A DNA stretch of 64,000 nucleotides from CAWGYT01 sp963826795. GTDB lineage: Bacteria; Planctomycetota; Planctomycetia; Pirellulales; Pirellulaceae. The notes beneath the pieces were generated by a model. That model was not told the origin of the DNA and ran no database searches. It was given only the letters and a program-made list of their open reading frames with translations. The first letter of the stretch is position 1, and each line of letters begins with the position of its first letter. This document shows, piece after piece, positions 38,959-46,881 of the stretch. The stretch lies in contig CAWGYT010000025.1 in the NCBI GenBank assembly GCA_963826795.1, positions 186,001 to 250,000 of the forward strand, in the 5' to 3' direction. The position numbers were made by a program, and so were the translations under genes.

Positions 38959-39759
38959 ATGACGAACCGTGAACCGACGATCCAGCAGCTGTTCAATCTG
39001 ACGGGACGCGTGGCGCTTGTCACCGGCGGTGCCGGCTGGTTGGGGCAAACGATGGCGAGCGGCCTGGCCGAGGCGGGTTGTCGAATCGTGCTCACCAGCC
39101 GCGACGCTCAGCGGGCCCGCGAGGCCGCGTGCCGATTGCCTGCCGCCGACGGGACTCGCCACGTGGGTGTCGCACTGGACCAGATGGATCCTGCGTCGAT
39201 CCAGGACGCGTTCGATCAGGCGGTCGCGGCAACGGGTGCCATCGATATACTCGTCGCCAACGGTTTGGAACCGTGCACGTCCGACTGGACGGATGTCGGC
39301 TATGACGCGTTCGTGAGACATCAGCAGAACAACGCCGGCTACTTCGATCTTGCCCGGCGGGTCCGCGCGCACGTCGTGGCTCGCCGGAAGCCCGCAAGTA
39401 TCGTGTTCGTCGGTTCGATGTACGGTGTCGTCGCGTCTTACCCAGATGCCTACCAGGATGTTTGCGCGGCGAGCTCCGTTGCGTACCAGGTCTTGAAAGG
39501 CGGGACCATTCAGATGACGCGGCACCTGGCCGCCTATTGGGCGCGGGATGGAGTGCGCGTGAATTGCCTGAGCCCAGGCCCGTTTCCGCAGGACTCGGCG
39601 CCTGCCGAAATGGTGCGCCGCTTGGAATCGAAGTCGCCGCTGAGCCGCATGGGGCGACCTCACGAGCTGAAGGGCGCCCTGTTGCTGCTGGCGTCCGATG
39701 CCGGCAGCTACATCACCGGACACAACCTGTTGGTCGACGGAGGCTGGACGGCGTGGTAG
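38959..39759 (+). CDS. Short-chain dehydrogenase/reductase (SDR) family oxidoreductase
   Basis: This 266-residue cytoplasmic protein shows the classical SDR pattern: VALVTGGAGWLGQTMA for NAD(P) binding, DILVANG for the central sheet, the catalytic Ser in FVGSMYGVVA, the YxxxK pair in AYQVLKGG, and NCLSPGPFP after the active site. The C terminus (SYITGHNLLVDGGWTAW) is the usual SDR end. It reduces or oxidises an alcohol/ketone, probably on the same substrate as the neighbouring Gfo/Idh and aminotransferase products. The aminotransferase, Gfo/Idh and SDR genes together look like one operon for making or breaking down an amino-polyol or related molecule; the exact molecule is unknown. Confidence 0.92.
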   Translation: MTNREPTIQQLFNLTGRVALVTGGAGWLGQTMASGLAEAGCRIVLTSRDAQRAREAACRLPAADGTRHVGVALDQMDPASIQDAFDQAVAATGAIDILVANGLEPCTSDWTDVGYDAFVRHQQNNAGYFDLARRVRAHVVARRKPASIVFVGSMYGVVASYPDAYQDVCAASSVAYQVLKGGTIQMTRHLAAYWARDGVRVNCLSPGPFPQDSAPAEMVRRLESKSPLSRMGRPHELKGALLLLASDAGSYITGHNLLVDGGWTAW

Positions 39760-39874
39760 ATCCTTTGTTGCCTCCTCGTTCGGACGCGGATTAAGTAAGA
39801 TCATCACACCCTGACCCCCGGAGGGCTGCCGATTGGCGACAGCCGCCCGTTGGAATTCTCCACGAGACCCAAGT

Positions 39875-40639
39875 ATGAAATGGCCCGACGATCGATCGCA
39901 AATACGCCAAGCGTACGAGGCCGACGGATTTGTCGTACTCGAGTCGTTGCTGGACGCCAACCGAGTCGCCGACGTCCAGGCAAACTTAAGCCGTTACATT
40001 GCAGAAATTGTCCCCAACGTCCCGCCGATGGACGTTTTCTATGACGACAAGGCGACGCGCGAGAGCATCCGGATGCTGCCGCGGATGCACGAGCACGATG
40101 AATACTTCAAGGCGATGCTGACGGGCCAACGGCTGGTCAGCATCGCCGAGTTTCTTTGGGATACAAGAGCGATTCCCCGTGATGCGGCCTACTTCAATAA
40201 GCCCGCGCGGATCGGCGAAGCCACGCCGCCGCACCAAGATGGCTACTACTTTCATATCAATCCTTGCGAAGCGATGACGATGTGGATGGCGTTGGATGAA
40301 GTTGACGAACAGAATGGCTGCGTCCGCTATGTCAAACGCTCACATCGCGCGGGGATGCGGCCGCACGGACGCACCAACGTGCTGGGATTCAGCCAAGGAA
40401 TCACTGATTTCGGATCCGCATCCGATCGGGATCACGAAGTATCCGTCTGCATTTCGCCCGGCGACGCGATCGTGCACGATGCGAGGACAATCCATCGCGC
40501 GGGTCCGAATCGTTCCGGTCGTTCGCGACGAGCGCTGGGGTTCGTCTATTTCTCCGCCCGAGCCCAGTTTGATGAGGCAGCAAGTCAACGATATCAAGCA
40601 AACCTAGCCGTCGACCTTGCGAAGGCGGGCAAGATCTAG
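39875..40639 (+). CDS. Phytanoyl-CoA dioxygenase (PhyH) family Fe(II)/2-oxoglutarate oxygenase
   Basis: ATG 39875 gives a 254-residue protein starting MKWPDDRSQIRQAYEADGF; an in-frame TTG at 39833 is less likely. The double-stranded beta-helix core has the iron ligands in PPHQDGYY (His120, Asp122) and the distal His in IHRAGPNRS (about 207), followed by the basic residues that bind 2-oxoglutarate. Enzymes of this family hydroxylate lipids, amino acids or small natural products. It lies 115 bases after the SDR gene on the same strand and probably belongs to the same pathway. Downstream are three hairpin-bearing tandem repeats, then the transporter gene. Confidence 0.9.
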   Translation: MKWPDDRSQIRQAYEADGFVVLESLLDANRVADVQANLSRYIAEIVPNVPPMDVFYDDKATRESIRMLPRMHEHDEYFKAMLTGQRLVSIAEFLWDTRAIPRDAAYFNKPARIGEATPPHQDGYYFHINPCEAMTMWMALDEVDEQNGCVRYVKRSHRAGMRPHGRTNVLGFSQGITDFGSASDRDHEVSVCISPGDAIVHDARTIHRAGPNRSGRSRRALGFVYFSARAQFDEAASQRYQANLAVDLAKAGKI

Positions 40640-40660
40640 TGAACCACGCGCGATCTGACG

Positions 40661-40810
40661 GACCACGATGCCCGCCGCTTGCCGGCGGGAGTTTCACGTT
40701 CGTTGCTAAGACGACCAAGATGCCCGCCGCTTGCCGGCGGGAGTTTCACGTTCGTTGCTAGACGACCAAGATGCCCGCCGCTTGCCGGCGGGAGTTTCAC
40801 GTTCGTTGCT
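40661..40810. repeat. Three tandem 51-52 bp repeats each with a GC-rich hairpin (family E)
   Basis: Units begin at 40661, 40713 and 40764 and are almost identical. Each holds CCCGCCGCTTGCCGGCGGG, which folds as a 7-bp stem with a five-base loop, followed by GAGTTTCACGTTCGTTGCT. No T-run follows, so they are not typical terminators. The array fills nearly all the gap between the PhyH stop and the symporter start (ATG 40827). Confidence 0.9.
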
Positions 40811-40826
40811 CGAATGGGTCCATGCC

Positions 40827-43280
40827 ATGCAGCTCGCCCGGCCAACGCCGTACACCATCTGCTTCGCCCTGCTTAGCTTCGCCTTAGGATGCCGCTGGAC
40901 GACGTCAAGCGGTCCTGTCGCGATCGATGCAGCGTTGCGAGCCCGCTGCGTCAACACTTTGCGGGAAACGATGAAGACCGAGCCGCGGTGGGTCAAGGTC
41001 CATGCGGGTGAGTTTCTCGTCTCGTTGGACTACCGCGAAGGCGTACGGGAAGTCTTCGAGCTGGAATTAGCGGAACACGGTACCGAACCGGAGTACCGAA
41101 TTGGCGTCTGGCGAGTTCTGGCCCAGTTGGATCGTCATGACGCTCACAAATTTGATCTTTGGGTGCGCAAGATCGGCGATGCGTTTTGGGACGTCGACGG
41201 ACCGGATCGAATTCACGCCGCCGAGTCGCTGGCGAAGTTGGCTTATCAGCTTCCCCGGCGGACGTCCGGTCCCGACCAGGACGATGAGTGGACCGCTGTC
41301 AGGCAGTTCGCCGAAAACGGGCCATCCGGAGGACGAGCTTACGCGCGTTGGATGCTGCTGAACAATGGTGATCCGACCGCCGAAGCGGAGCTTGCCGCCA
41401 TGCTGTCGAGTACGGATGGCAGGCAGCGCCGCGCGGCAGCGTACTGTCTCCGGCACCAGCCCCAACTCGAAGAATCCAGCGTCGCCGCTCTGCGGGCCGC
41501 CTACGAAGCCGAGCCCGCGAAATCGTCGGGCAAGGTCTATTTGCTAACGGGACTGTTGAAGCACGACATTCGGCGAGACCCGGATCGAACGATGTTCGAG
41601 GCCGCGCTGCTCGAGACTCTGGCGTCGGGCCTTGCGGAGGAGCAATTCGAAGCCAGTCGCGGGCTGGCCGATTTTGGCGATGACTCCACGCAACCTCTCA
41701 TTAAGCTGCTGGACGACCCCGCGGCATCCGCCGACGTACGGGCGAGCGTCGCACACGCGTTGTGCCGGATCGGCCGACGAGCAACGCCCCGCATGGGAGC
41801 CGTCGATTGGGGCGTCGTGTGCGTTTACGGCCTCGTGATGCTCGGAATTGGCGGGTACTATTCACGCCAATCGCGAACGACCGAGGAGTATCTGCTCGGC
41901 GGGCGCGTGATGCGATCGTGGACGGTTGGGTTGTCGCTGTTTGCCACCTTGCTGAGCACGCTTTCGTATCTCGCCTGGCCTGGCGAGATGATCAAGCACG
42001 GCCCGATTGTCTTGATGGGCATCTGCGCCTACCCGCTGGTCTTCGTGGTCGCAGGTTGGCTGCTGATTCCTCAGATCGTGAAATTGCACGTGACGAGTGC
42101 GTACGAAATCCTGGAGGATCGATTCGGGCTGAGTGTGCGCCTGCTGGGGGCGTTCCTGTTTCTCTCGCTGCGTCTGCTCTGGATGGCTTCCATCCTCTAT
42201 TGGACAAGCGTGATCGTCTTGCTGCCCGCCGCCGGGCTGGACCAACCGAGCGCTCCTTACGTTGCCTTCGTACTGGGAGCGATCACGATCGCTTACACCT
42301 CGATGGGCGGCTTGCGCGCGGTCGTGATGACCGACGTTCTCCAGACGTTCGTTCTGCTGGCGGGTGCCATCGCCGCCCTGCTGCTGATCAATCGTTCGTT
42401 GGGAGGAGTGCCGCACTGGTTTCCGGACCACTGGGCGGCTCACTGGACGGAACCTCGCATCTGGTTCGACTTCACGCCAGGCGCCTGCGCGACGGTCGCC
42501 AACGCGATGCTTTCCGTCTTCTTTTGGCACGTCTGCACGGCTGGCTCGGATCAAATGGCGATTCAGCGTTACCTTTCCACCCGGAACGTCCAATCAGCTC
42601 GGCGGACATTGGCCATTTCGCTATTGACCGACTTCGCCGTTGTCGTGATGCTGGGCCTGTTGGGTTTGGCGCTGCTCGCATTCTTCTCGCTTCACCCCGA
42701 TCGCCTCCGGGACGGTCAATCGCTTTACGCGAATGCCGACAAGTTGTTTCCTCGGTTTGTGCTTGTCGGACTCCCTACCGGCTTCAGCGGCTTGGTCATC
42801 GCCGGATTACTTGCCGCCGCCATGTCGAGTCTCTCGTCCGGTATCAATTCATCGTCGGCCGTGATCAGTCAAGACGTGTTCGGGCGGCTAGGGAAGACCA
42901 CGCGCACCGACGCCCAACAGGTTCGACTCGCCCGCACGGCGTCGATCTTCATTGGGCTCACGGCAGTGGGTCTCAGTACGGTCATTGGTCTGATTCAAGG
43001 CAACATGCTGGAAGTTGTGTACAAGGTGGTGAATCTATTCGTGGCACCCTTGTTTTTGCTCTTCTTCATGGCCATCTTTATACCTTGGTCAACGACGTTC
43101 GGAACCTGGACGGGCGCGATCGCGGCGGTGGCCACAGCGATTATGATTGCTTTTTGGGGTGACTTCACCGGCTCAACGGGCCTGAGTTTCCTCTGGATCA
43201 TGCCTGGCTCGCTCGCTGCGGGAATTATCGTTGCGTCGCTCGCCAGCGCTGGACCGCGTTGGAGCACGGGCCGCACGTGA
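40827..43280 (+). CDS. Sodium/solute symporter (SSS family) fused to an N-terminal lipid-anchored HEAT-repeat domain
   Basis: ATG 40827 starts a lipoprotein-like signal (ICFALLSFALGC, Cys22). Residues about 45-330 are helical HEAT-like repeats (ARWMLLNNGDPTAEAELAAML, EEQFEASRGLADFGDDSTQPLIKLL). From about 335 the protein becomes a multi-span transporter with SSS marks: EYLLGGRVMRSWTVGLSLFAT, TSMGGLRAVVMTDVLQ, GSDQMAIQRYLSTRN and SSLSSGINSSSAVISQD. At 817 residues it is longer than ordinary symporters by the HEAT part. If the N terminus is outside, as in known SSS proteins, the HEAT domain sits in the periplasm. The substrate is unknown; the neighbouring enzymes suggest an amino or sugar acid. 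The frame also runs upstream through the repeat array, but those codons are not needed. Confidence 0.88.
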   Translation: MQLARPTPYTICFALLSFALGCRWTTSSGPVAIDAALRARCVNTLRETMKTEPRWVKVHAGEFLVSLDYREGVREVFELELAEHGTEPEYRIGVWRVLAQLDRHDAHKFDLWVRKIGDAFWDVDGPDRIHAAESLAKLAYQLPRRTSGPDQDDEWTAVRQFAENGPSGGRAYARWMLLNNGDPTAEAELAAMLSSTDGRQRRAAAYCLRHQPQLEESSVAALRAAYEAEPAKSSGKVYLLTGLLKHDIRRDPDRTMFEAALLETLASGLAEEQFEASRGLADFGDDSTQPLIKLLDDPAASADVRASVAHALCRIGRRATPRMGAVDWGVVCVYGLVMLGIGGYYSRQSRTTEEYLLGGRVMRSWTVGLSLFATLLSTLSYLAWPGEMIKHGPIVLMGICAYPLVFVVAGWLLIPQIVKLHVTSAYEILEDRFGLSVRLLGAFLFLSLRLLWMASILYWTSVIVLLPAAGLDQPSAPYVAFVLGAITIAYTSMGGLRAVVMTDVLQTFVLLAGAIAALLLINRSLGGVPHWFPDHWAAHWTEPRIWFDFTPGACATVANAMLSVFFWHVCTAGSDQMAIQRYLSTRNVQSARRTLAISLLTDFAVVVMLGLLGLALLAFFSLHPDRLRDGQSLYANADKLFPRFVLVGLPTGFSGLVIAGLLAAAMSSLSSGINSSSAVISQDVFGRLGKTTRTDAQQVRLARTASIFIGLTAVGLSTVIGLIQGNMLEVVYKVVNLFVAPLFLLFFMAIFIPWSTTFGTWTGAIAAVATAIMIAFWGDFTGSTGLSFLWIMPGSLAAGIIVASLASAGPRWSTGRT

Positions 43281-43386
43281 AACCAGCGGGAAGCTGCTCG
43301 CCCGGTTGCACGGCGATTCGGGGCGTGCCACCTCGGCTGGATCGAACAAGAGTGCGGCAGGCGAACAGGCAGCGCGGGATATCCTC

Positions 43387-44475
43387 ATGACAACAAACAC
43401 CTCACGAATCGGTCTCGCCAAGGATCAATTGGACACGCCTGCGCTTTGTCTGGATTTGGATCTGATGGAATCCAACATTCGGACCATGGTCGCAATCTGT
43501 CGGGCTCATGACGTGCAATGGCGGCCGCATGCGAAGTGCCACAAATCACCCGCCCTTGCCCAGCAGCTGGTGCAGGCGGGCGCGATCGGCGTCACCTGCG
43601 CGACATTGACCGAGGCCGAACACATGGCAGCCGCAGGCGTCCGCGACCTGTTGATAGCCAACCTGGTGGCAGGCGAACAAAAACTCAGACGCTTGGTCAC
43701 TCTGGCATCGATCTCTGAACCGATCGTCTGCATCGATGACGTCTGGCAGGCAACGGAAATGAGTCGCGCGATGGAGGCCGAGAGGCAAGTCGTGCGAGTA
43801 CTGCTGGAACTTGAAATCGGCATGAATCGCGTGGGCGTCCCGCCGTCGAAGGCGCTGCGGCTGGCGCAGCAAGTCAGCCAGCTGCCCGGCCTTGAGCTTG
43901 CTGGCGTCATGGCCTACGAAGGGCATCTGCTGACGATCCCGGATCCGGAGCAGAAAGCTCGCGAGATTCAAGCGGCGATCGGCGTCGCGATTGCGTGCCA
44001 GCAGGAGATCGAACGAGCGGGGCTGCCCTGCCCCATCGTTTCGTGCGGCGGGACGGGCTCGTTTCCAGTCACCGTTGCGATGGCGGGAGTCACCGAAATT
44101 CAGGCGGGTGGCGCCATTTTCATGGACGCCTTCTACCGCGAGGCGTGTCAAATCCGCGAGCTGGATCACGCGTTGACAGTCACCGCCACGATCGTCAGCC
44201 ACCCAACTCCAACACGAGCCGTCATGGATGCCGGCCGCAAAGCCCTCAATGCCGAAATCCATCGACCCCACGTGGCGGGAAAGAGCGGAGTGACCGTCGA
44301 TTGGCTGTCCGCCGAGCATGGTGTGCTACGGCTCGAACCGAACGCCTCATTGGTAGAGCTCGGTGAGCGGATTGAGCTGATACCGGGCTACGCCGACCTG
44401 ACCACCGTGCTGCACGAGTGTTTCTTCGGTGTCCGCCGCGGACATGTCGAAGCGGTCTTCCCGATCTTGCGCTGA
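43387..44475 (+). CDS. D-threonine aldolase/D-serine dehydratase-like PLP enzyme (alanine racemase fold)
   Basis: ATG 43387 gives 362 residues beginning MTTNTSRIGLAKDQLDTPAL. The PLP lysine is in WRPHAKCHKS (Lys50), and GGTGSFPVTVAM binds the cofactor phosphate. Characterised D-threonine aldolases and D-serine dehydratases hold zinc or manganese with a His and a Cys/Asp in a C-terminal P-x-H-x-C motif; here that place reads IPGYADLTTVLHE, with Tyr and Asp. The protein may use another metal arrangement or another reaction. Members of this family act on beta-hydroxy D-amino acids. It follows the symporter gene by 106 bases on the same strand, so import and breakdown of the same compound is plausible. 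Confidence 0.85.
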   Translation: MTTNTSRIGLAKDQLDTPALCLDLDLMESNIRTMVAICRAHDVQWRPHAKCHKSPALAQQLVQAGAIGVTCATLTEAEHMAAAGVRDLLIANLVAGEQKLRRLVTLASISEPIVCIDDVWQATEMSRAMEAERQVVRVLLELEIGMNRVGVPPSKALRLAQQVSQLPGLELAGVMAYEGHLLTIPDPEQKAREIQAAIGVAIACQQEIERAGLPCPIVSCGGTGSFPVTVAMAGVTEIQAGGAIFMDAFYREACQIRELDHALTVTATIVSHPTPTRAVMDAGRKALNAEIHRPHVAGKSGVTVDWLSAEHGVLRLEPNASLVELGERIELIPGYADLTTVLHECFFGVRRGHVEAVFPILR

Positions 44476-44572
44476 AGGCAGGCTCCTGCCAACGACGCCC
44501 GCGCCACAGGTTGCCCCGTGTGGCGGACCGAGATTACGATCTCGTGCGATGTCACATTTGGTTAAGAAAGGG

Positions 44573-44618
44573 GGGTTGGGAAAAGGGGTCAGGTCCCAAG
44601 AGTCGGAACGGCCCTTCT
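44573..44618. repeat. Half copy of palindromic repeat family A (copy 2), cut by a family B element
   Basis: This has the arm GGTTGGGAAAAGGGGTCAGG and part of the core (CGGAACGGCCCTTC), then stops where CCAGTCCAAG of a family B element begins. A stretch GCGATGTCACA..TGGTTAAGAAA just before it also precedes copy 3 at 57386, so the full element extends further left. Confidence 0.75.
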
Positions 44619-44619
44619 C

Positions 44620-44797
44620 CAGTCCAAGCCCGCCAGTCCAAGCCAGTCCAAGACGGTCTACAGGTTCCAGCCAGTCCAAGACGGTCTACAGGTTCCAGAG
44701 TCGTTCGGCAGCAAAGGCGAGCCCCTGGCACAACCGGCGTCGATGAGGGAGCGAAGTAGACCGTCTGAGTTTGCTGTCTGAGTTTGCTGAGTTTGCG
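44620..44797. repeat. MITE-like dispersed repeat, family B, copy 1 (core 44679-44766)
   Basis: The 88-bp core is bounded by the 11-bp inverted repeats AGACGGTCTAC and GTAGACCGTCT. To the left are repeated CCAGTCCAA words and a partial second copy; to the right are three GAGTTTGC words. The other copies are at 45171-45336 and 56981-57135, with cores of exactly the same length. This copy lies across the 3' part of the hicA gene. Confidence 0.85.
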
Positions 44798-44856
44798 TCG
44801 CGGACAAGTTCACACCCGTTGTCGACAAGGTGTCGGATCAGGTCTCTGCGTTTCAC
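44686..44856 (-). pseudogene. hicA: hicA toxin gene truncated by a family B repeat
   Basis: A GTG at 44856-44854 overlaps the hicB stop as GTGA and opens a frame beginning VKRRDLIRHLVDNGCELVRD, the normal start of HicA mRNA interferase with its first alpha helix and beta strand. From residue 21 the frame reads the family B repeat (ANSANSDSKLRR onward) and stops at 44686, giving 56 residues. The conserved GSH segment with the active-site His and the rest of the double-stranded RNA-binding fold are missing, so no toxin activity is expected. The gene order antitoxin-first is less common but known for HicBA. Confidence 0.75.
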
Positions 44857-45068
44857 GGTTCAATGACCACTTCCTCGTAGTCTTGACCTGCTGCGCGTCT
44901 GGCGTCCTCGCGGTTAAACTCGAGGGCGTCGGAGAGAGCCTCGCGAAGGTTGGCGATTAGCTCATCGCGCGTGGCACCCTGGGAGTTGACGCCCGGAACT
45001 TCTTCAATCCAGCCGATCCACCATTTCCCATCGCGACGGATCACCGCGTTGTAGCTTACTGTAGTCAT
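44853..45068 (-). CDS. hicB: HicB family antitoxin
   Basis: This 71-residue protein has the HicB partial RNase H-like fold: MTTVSYNAVIRRDGKWWIGW, then EVPGVNSQGATRDELIANLREAL. It lacks an extra DNA-binding domain, as short HicB proteins do. Its normal role is to bind and block HicA. Here the partner, overlapping by four bases, is truncated, so this antitoxin appears to be an orphan. A family B repeat lies about 100 bases upstream of its start. Confidence 0.85.
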   Translation of the reverse strand: MTTVSYNAVIRRDGKWWIGWIEEVPGVNSQGATRDELIANLREALSDALEFNREDARRAAGQDYEEVVIEP

Positions 45069-45170
45069 GTCTGTATTCTACCGTCCTTTCGCCGGCTCGG
45101 AAATTGCATCCTCACGTCACCAAAAAACAGCACGGTTTCCAAGGCGATTGGCCATTGGGCCAGTGCAAGA

Positions 45171-45336
45171 CGCCAGTCCAAGACGCCAGTCCAAAAGACG
45201 CCAGTCCAACGACGCCAGTCCAACGACGCCAGTCCAAGACGGTCTACAGGTTCCAGAGTCGTTCCGCAGCAAGGGCGAGCCCCTGGCACAACCGGCGTCG
45301 ATGAGGGAGCGAAGTAGACCGTCTGAGTTTGCGTCT
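45171..45336. repeat. MITE-like dispersed repeat, family B, copy 2 (core 45237-45324)
   Basis: The 88-bp core with AGACGGTCTAC/GTAGACCGTCT ends is nearly identical to copy 1. The left side has five tandem GACGCCAGTCCAA units. The right end abuts the remnant of a serine hydrolase gene. Confidence 0.85.
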
Positions 45337-45580
45337 TAGAAGCAGGGAATCTTGGCGAGATCAAGTTTCGTTTTGGATATGGGTTCGCGATCTTTCCGCA
45401 GGTTGGAGGGCGAAATCGGGAAATCAGTTGGGGGGTATCTGGGGCACGAATTTTCGCATTTCCCTAGCTGATAAATGGGTTGCCATCATTCTCACACAAC
45501 GTGTCGCTGATGACTCGATGGCATCACGAGAAATAGAATTTGCACAACTGGTCCGTGAGGCGATCAAACAAAAACAATGA
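45337..45580 (+). pseudogene. C-terminal remnant of a beta-lactamase-fold serine hydrolase
   Basis: One frame reads GEIKFRFGYGFAIFPQVGG...SWG and another continues GIWGTNFRISLADKWVAIILTQ to the stop at 45580. Together they match the last 70-80 residues of class C beta-lactamase-like serine hydrolases (pattern FGYGFGV..WGG.FGT.FWIDP). The frames join at a run of six G (45430-45435); a seventh would restore them. Everything upstream, including the active site, is missing where the family B repeat begins. It is non-functional as it stands. Confidence 0.65.
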
Positions 45581-45860
45581 CCCGCGTCCGTTCGATGCTT
45601 CAACATTTCAACGAGCAGACAGCGGATCGCGGGAGCGGATCGCGGGAGTCCCGCAATGATTCCAGGCGGGCCGCCGTCGTACAATCCAATTCGTTCGAGT
45701 CCCATCTAACCACCGTTTTTGGAACGCTCGTAAACGTGCCTTGACTCTCTCCAAGGTGTGACAACCAAGGTGCCACCGGCTTGGCCAGGACATCGACGGC
45801 CGCGGGAAATGGACCTTGCAAATCTGCGTTGGTGGAACGCCGATGCGTCGAACGGGGCGG
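45581..45860. other. Intergenic stretch with no supported gene
   Basis: This holds a short tandem GCGGATCGCGGGA duplication near 45626-45650 and a small GCGGGAGTCCCGC hairpin. The sequence just left of the insertion (DLANLRWWNADAS in one frame) hints at pentapeptide-type coding that could belong with the remnant on the other side of the IS, but it is too short to claim. Confidence 0.4.
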
Positions 45861-45930
45861 TGGACCCCCTTTGTTGGGCGCTGAATGGGACGAAATAAGT
45901 TAGTCTGCTGCCATGCCTGTGTCACTGTCT

Positions 45931-45989
45931 TCCGGGGGGGCCGCAACGTAAGGAGGCCGTAGGCCGACTGGAGTTGCGGCCCCCCCGGA
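45931..45989. repeat. Strong hairpin inside the insertion sequence, 17-bp perfect stem
   Basis: TCCGGGGGGGCCGCAAC (45931-45947) is the exact reverse complement of 45973-45989, with a 25-base loop that itself contains AGGCCGTAGGCCG. It lies between the orfB stop and the IS end, in a 160-base tail longer than usual for IS3 elements. It may block outside transcription or be an inserted palindromic repeat. Confidence 0.85.
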
Positions 45990-46020
45990 CGCCGTCGCCG
46001 GCACCCGTCCGCTCTCTACG

Positions 46021-46881
46021 TCACGCCTGGCTTACCGCCGTGGTTTGGTAGACCTCGAACGGCGTGCTGTATCCCAACGCCTGGTGAGGCCGTTCGTGAT
46101 CGTAGAAGGCCAAGTACGAGGTCAGGCCTTCGTATAGTTCGTCTACCGTCTCGTAGTCCTTGAGGTAAATGTCTTCGTATTTGATCGTCCGCCAAAGTCG
46201 TTCGATAAAAATGTTGTCCAGGACACGACCGCGGCCGTCCATGCTGATCGCGATCCCATGTGACTCAAGCGTCGAAGTGAACGCCGAGCTCGTGAATTGA
46301 ACTCCTTGATCCGTGTTGAAGATTTGTGGCTTGGCATCACGCAACGACTCCTCCAATGCATCGATACAAAACGACGTGTCCAGACTGTTGGAAAGTCGCC
46401 AGGCGATGATGTGTCGACTGAACCAATCCATAATCGCCACCAGGTACATGAAGCCTCGCTGCATCGGAATGTACGTAATGTCTGTGCACCAAACATGGTT
46501 TGGATGCGTGACTTCGACATTCCGCAGCAGATACGGATAAACCCTTGATTCCTTGCTCCGAATCGTCGTACGTGGCTTACGGTAAATCGCTTCGATGCCC
46601 ATCAACCGCATCAATCGTTGGACACGTTTTCGGTTCACGTTGCAGCCTTGTTGTCCCAACCACAAGGCCATTTTGCGACTCCCGAAGAAAGGTCGTTCCA
46701 GATACTTGGCATCGATCATCCGCATCAACTTCAAGCTCTCTTCGCTTTCACTGGCCACCTCGTAGTAGTAAGTGCTGCGAGCCAGGCCAAGCAGTTCGCA
46801 TTGACGCGAGACACAGATGGAAAGATCACCAACATCAACCAGCGCGCGCAGCGCTTCATTCGAACTGGGCAGCTTTTTTTT
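46021..46881 (-). CDS. IS3-family transposase OrfB (catalytic part, made by -1 frameshift from OrfA)
   Basis: The rve integrase core shows the DDE residues: Asp in WCTDITY, Asp in FNTDQGVQF and Glu in DNIFIERLWRTIKYE. The C-terminal YDHERPHQALGYSTP is typical of the IS150/IS3 group. The frame is open back to the A-run at 46874-46882, reading KKLPSSNEALRALVDVG and LLGLARSTYYYE, so expression as an OrfAB fusion by -1 slippage fits; an internal GTG at 46758 could start a shorter protein. It appears intact and could be active, acting on the ends of the element. Confidence 0.9.
   Translation of the reverse strand, partial: KKKLPSSNEALRALVDVGDLSICVSRQCELLGLARSTYYYEVASESEESLKLMRMIDAKYLERPFFGSRKMALWLGQQGCNVNRKRVQRLMRLMGIEAIYRKPRTTIRSKESRVYPYLLRNVEVTHPNHVWCTDITYIPMQRGFMYLVAIMDWFSRHIIAWRLSNSLDTSFCIDALEESLRDAKPQIFNTDQGVQFTSSAFTSTLESHGIAISMDGRGRVLDNIFIERLWRTIKYEDIYLKDYETVDELYEGLTSYLAFYDHERPHQALGYSTPFEVYQTTAVSQA

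Noticed and set aside
39833..39874. Earlier TTG start for the PhyH gene
   Set aside because: The extra residues are not conserved-looking; ATG 39875 starts the normal N terminus.
40661..40810. CRISPR array
   Set aside because: Only three units in direct tandem; the parts between the hairpins are identical, so there are no spacers, and no cas gene is near.
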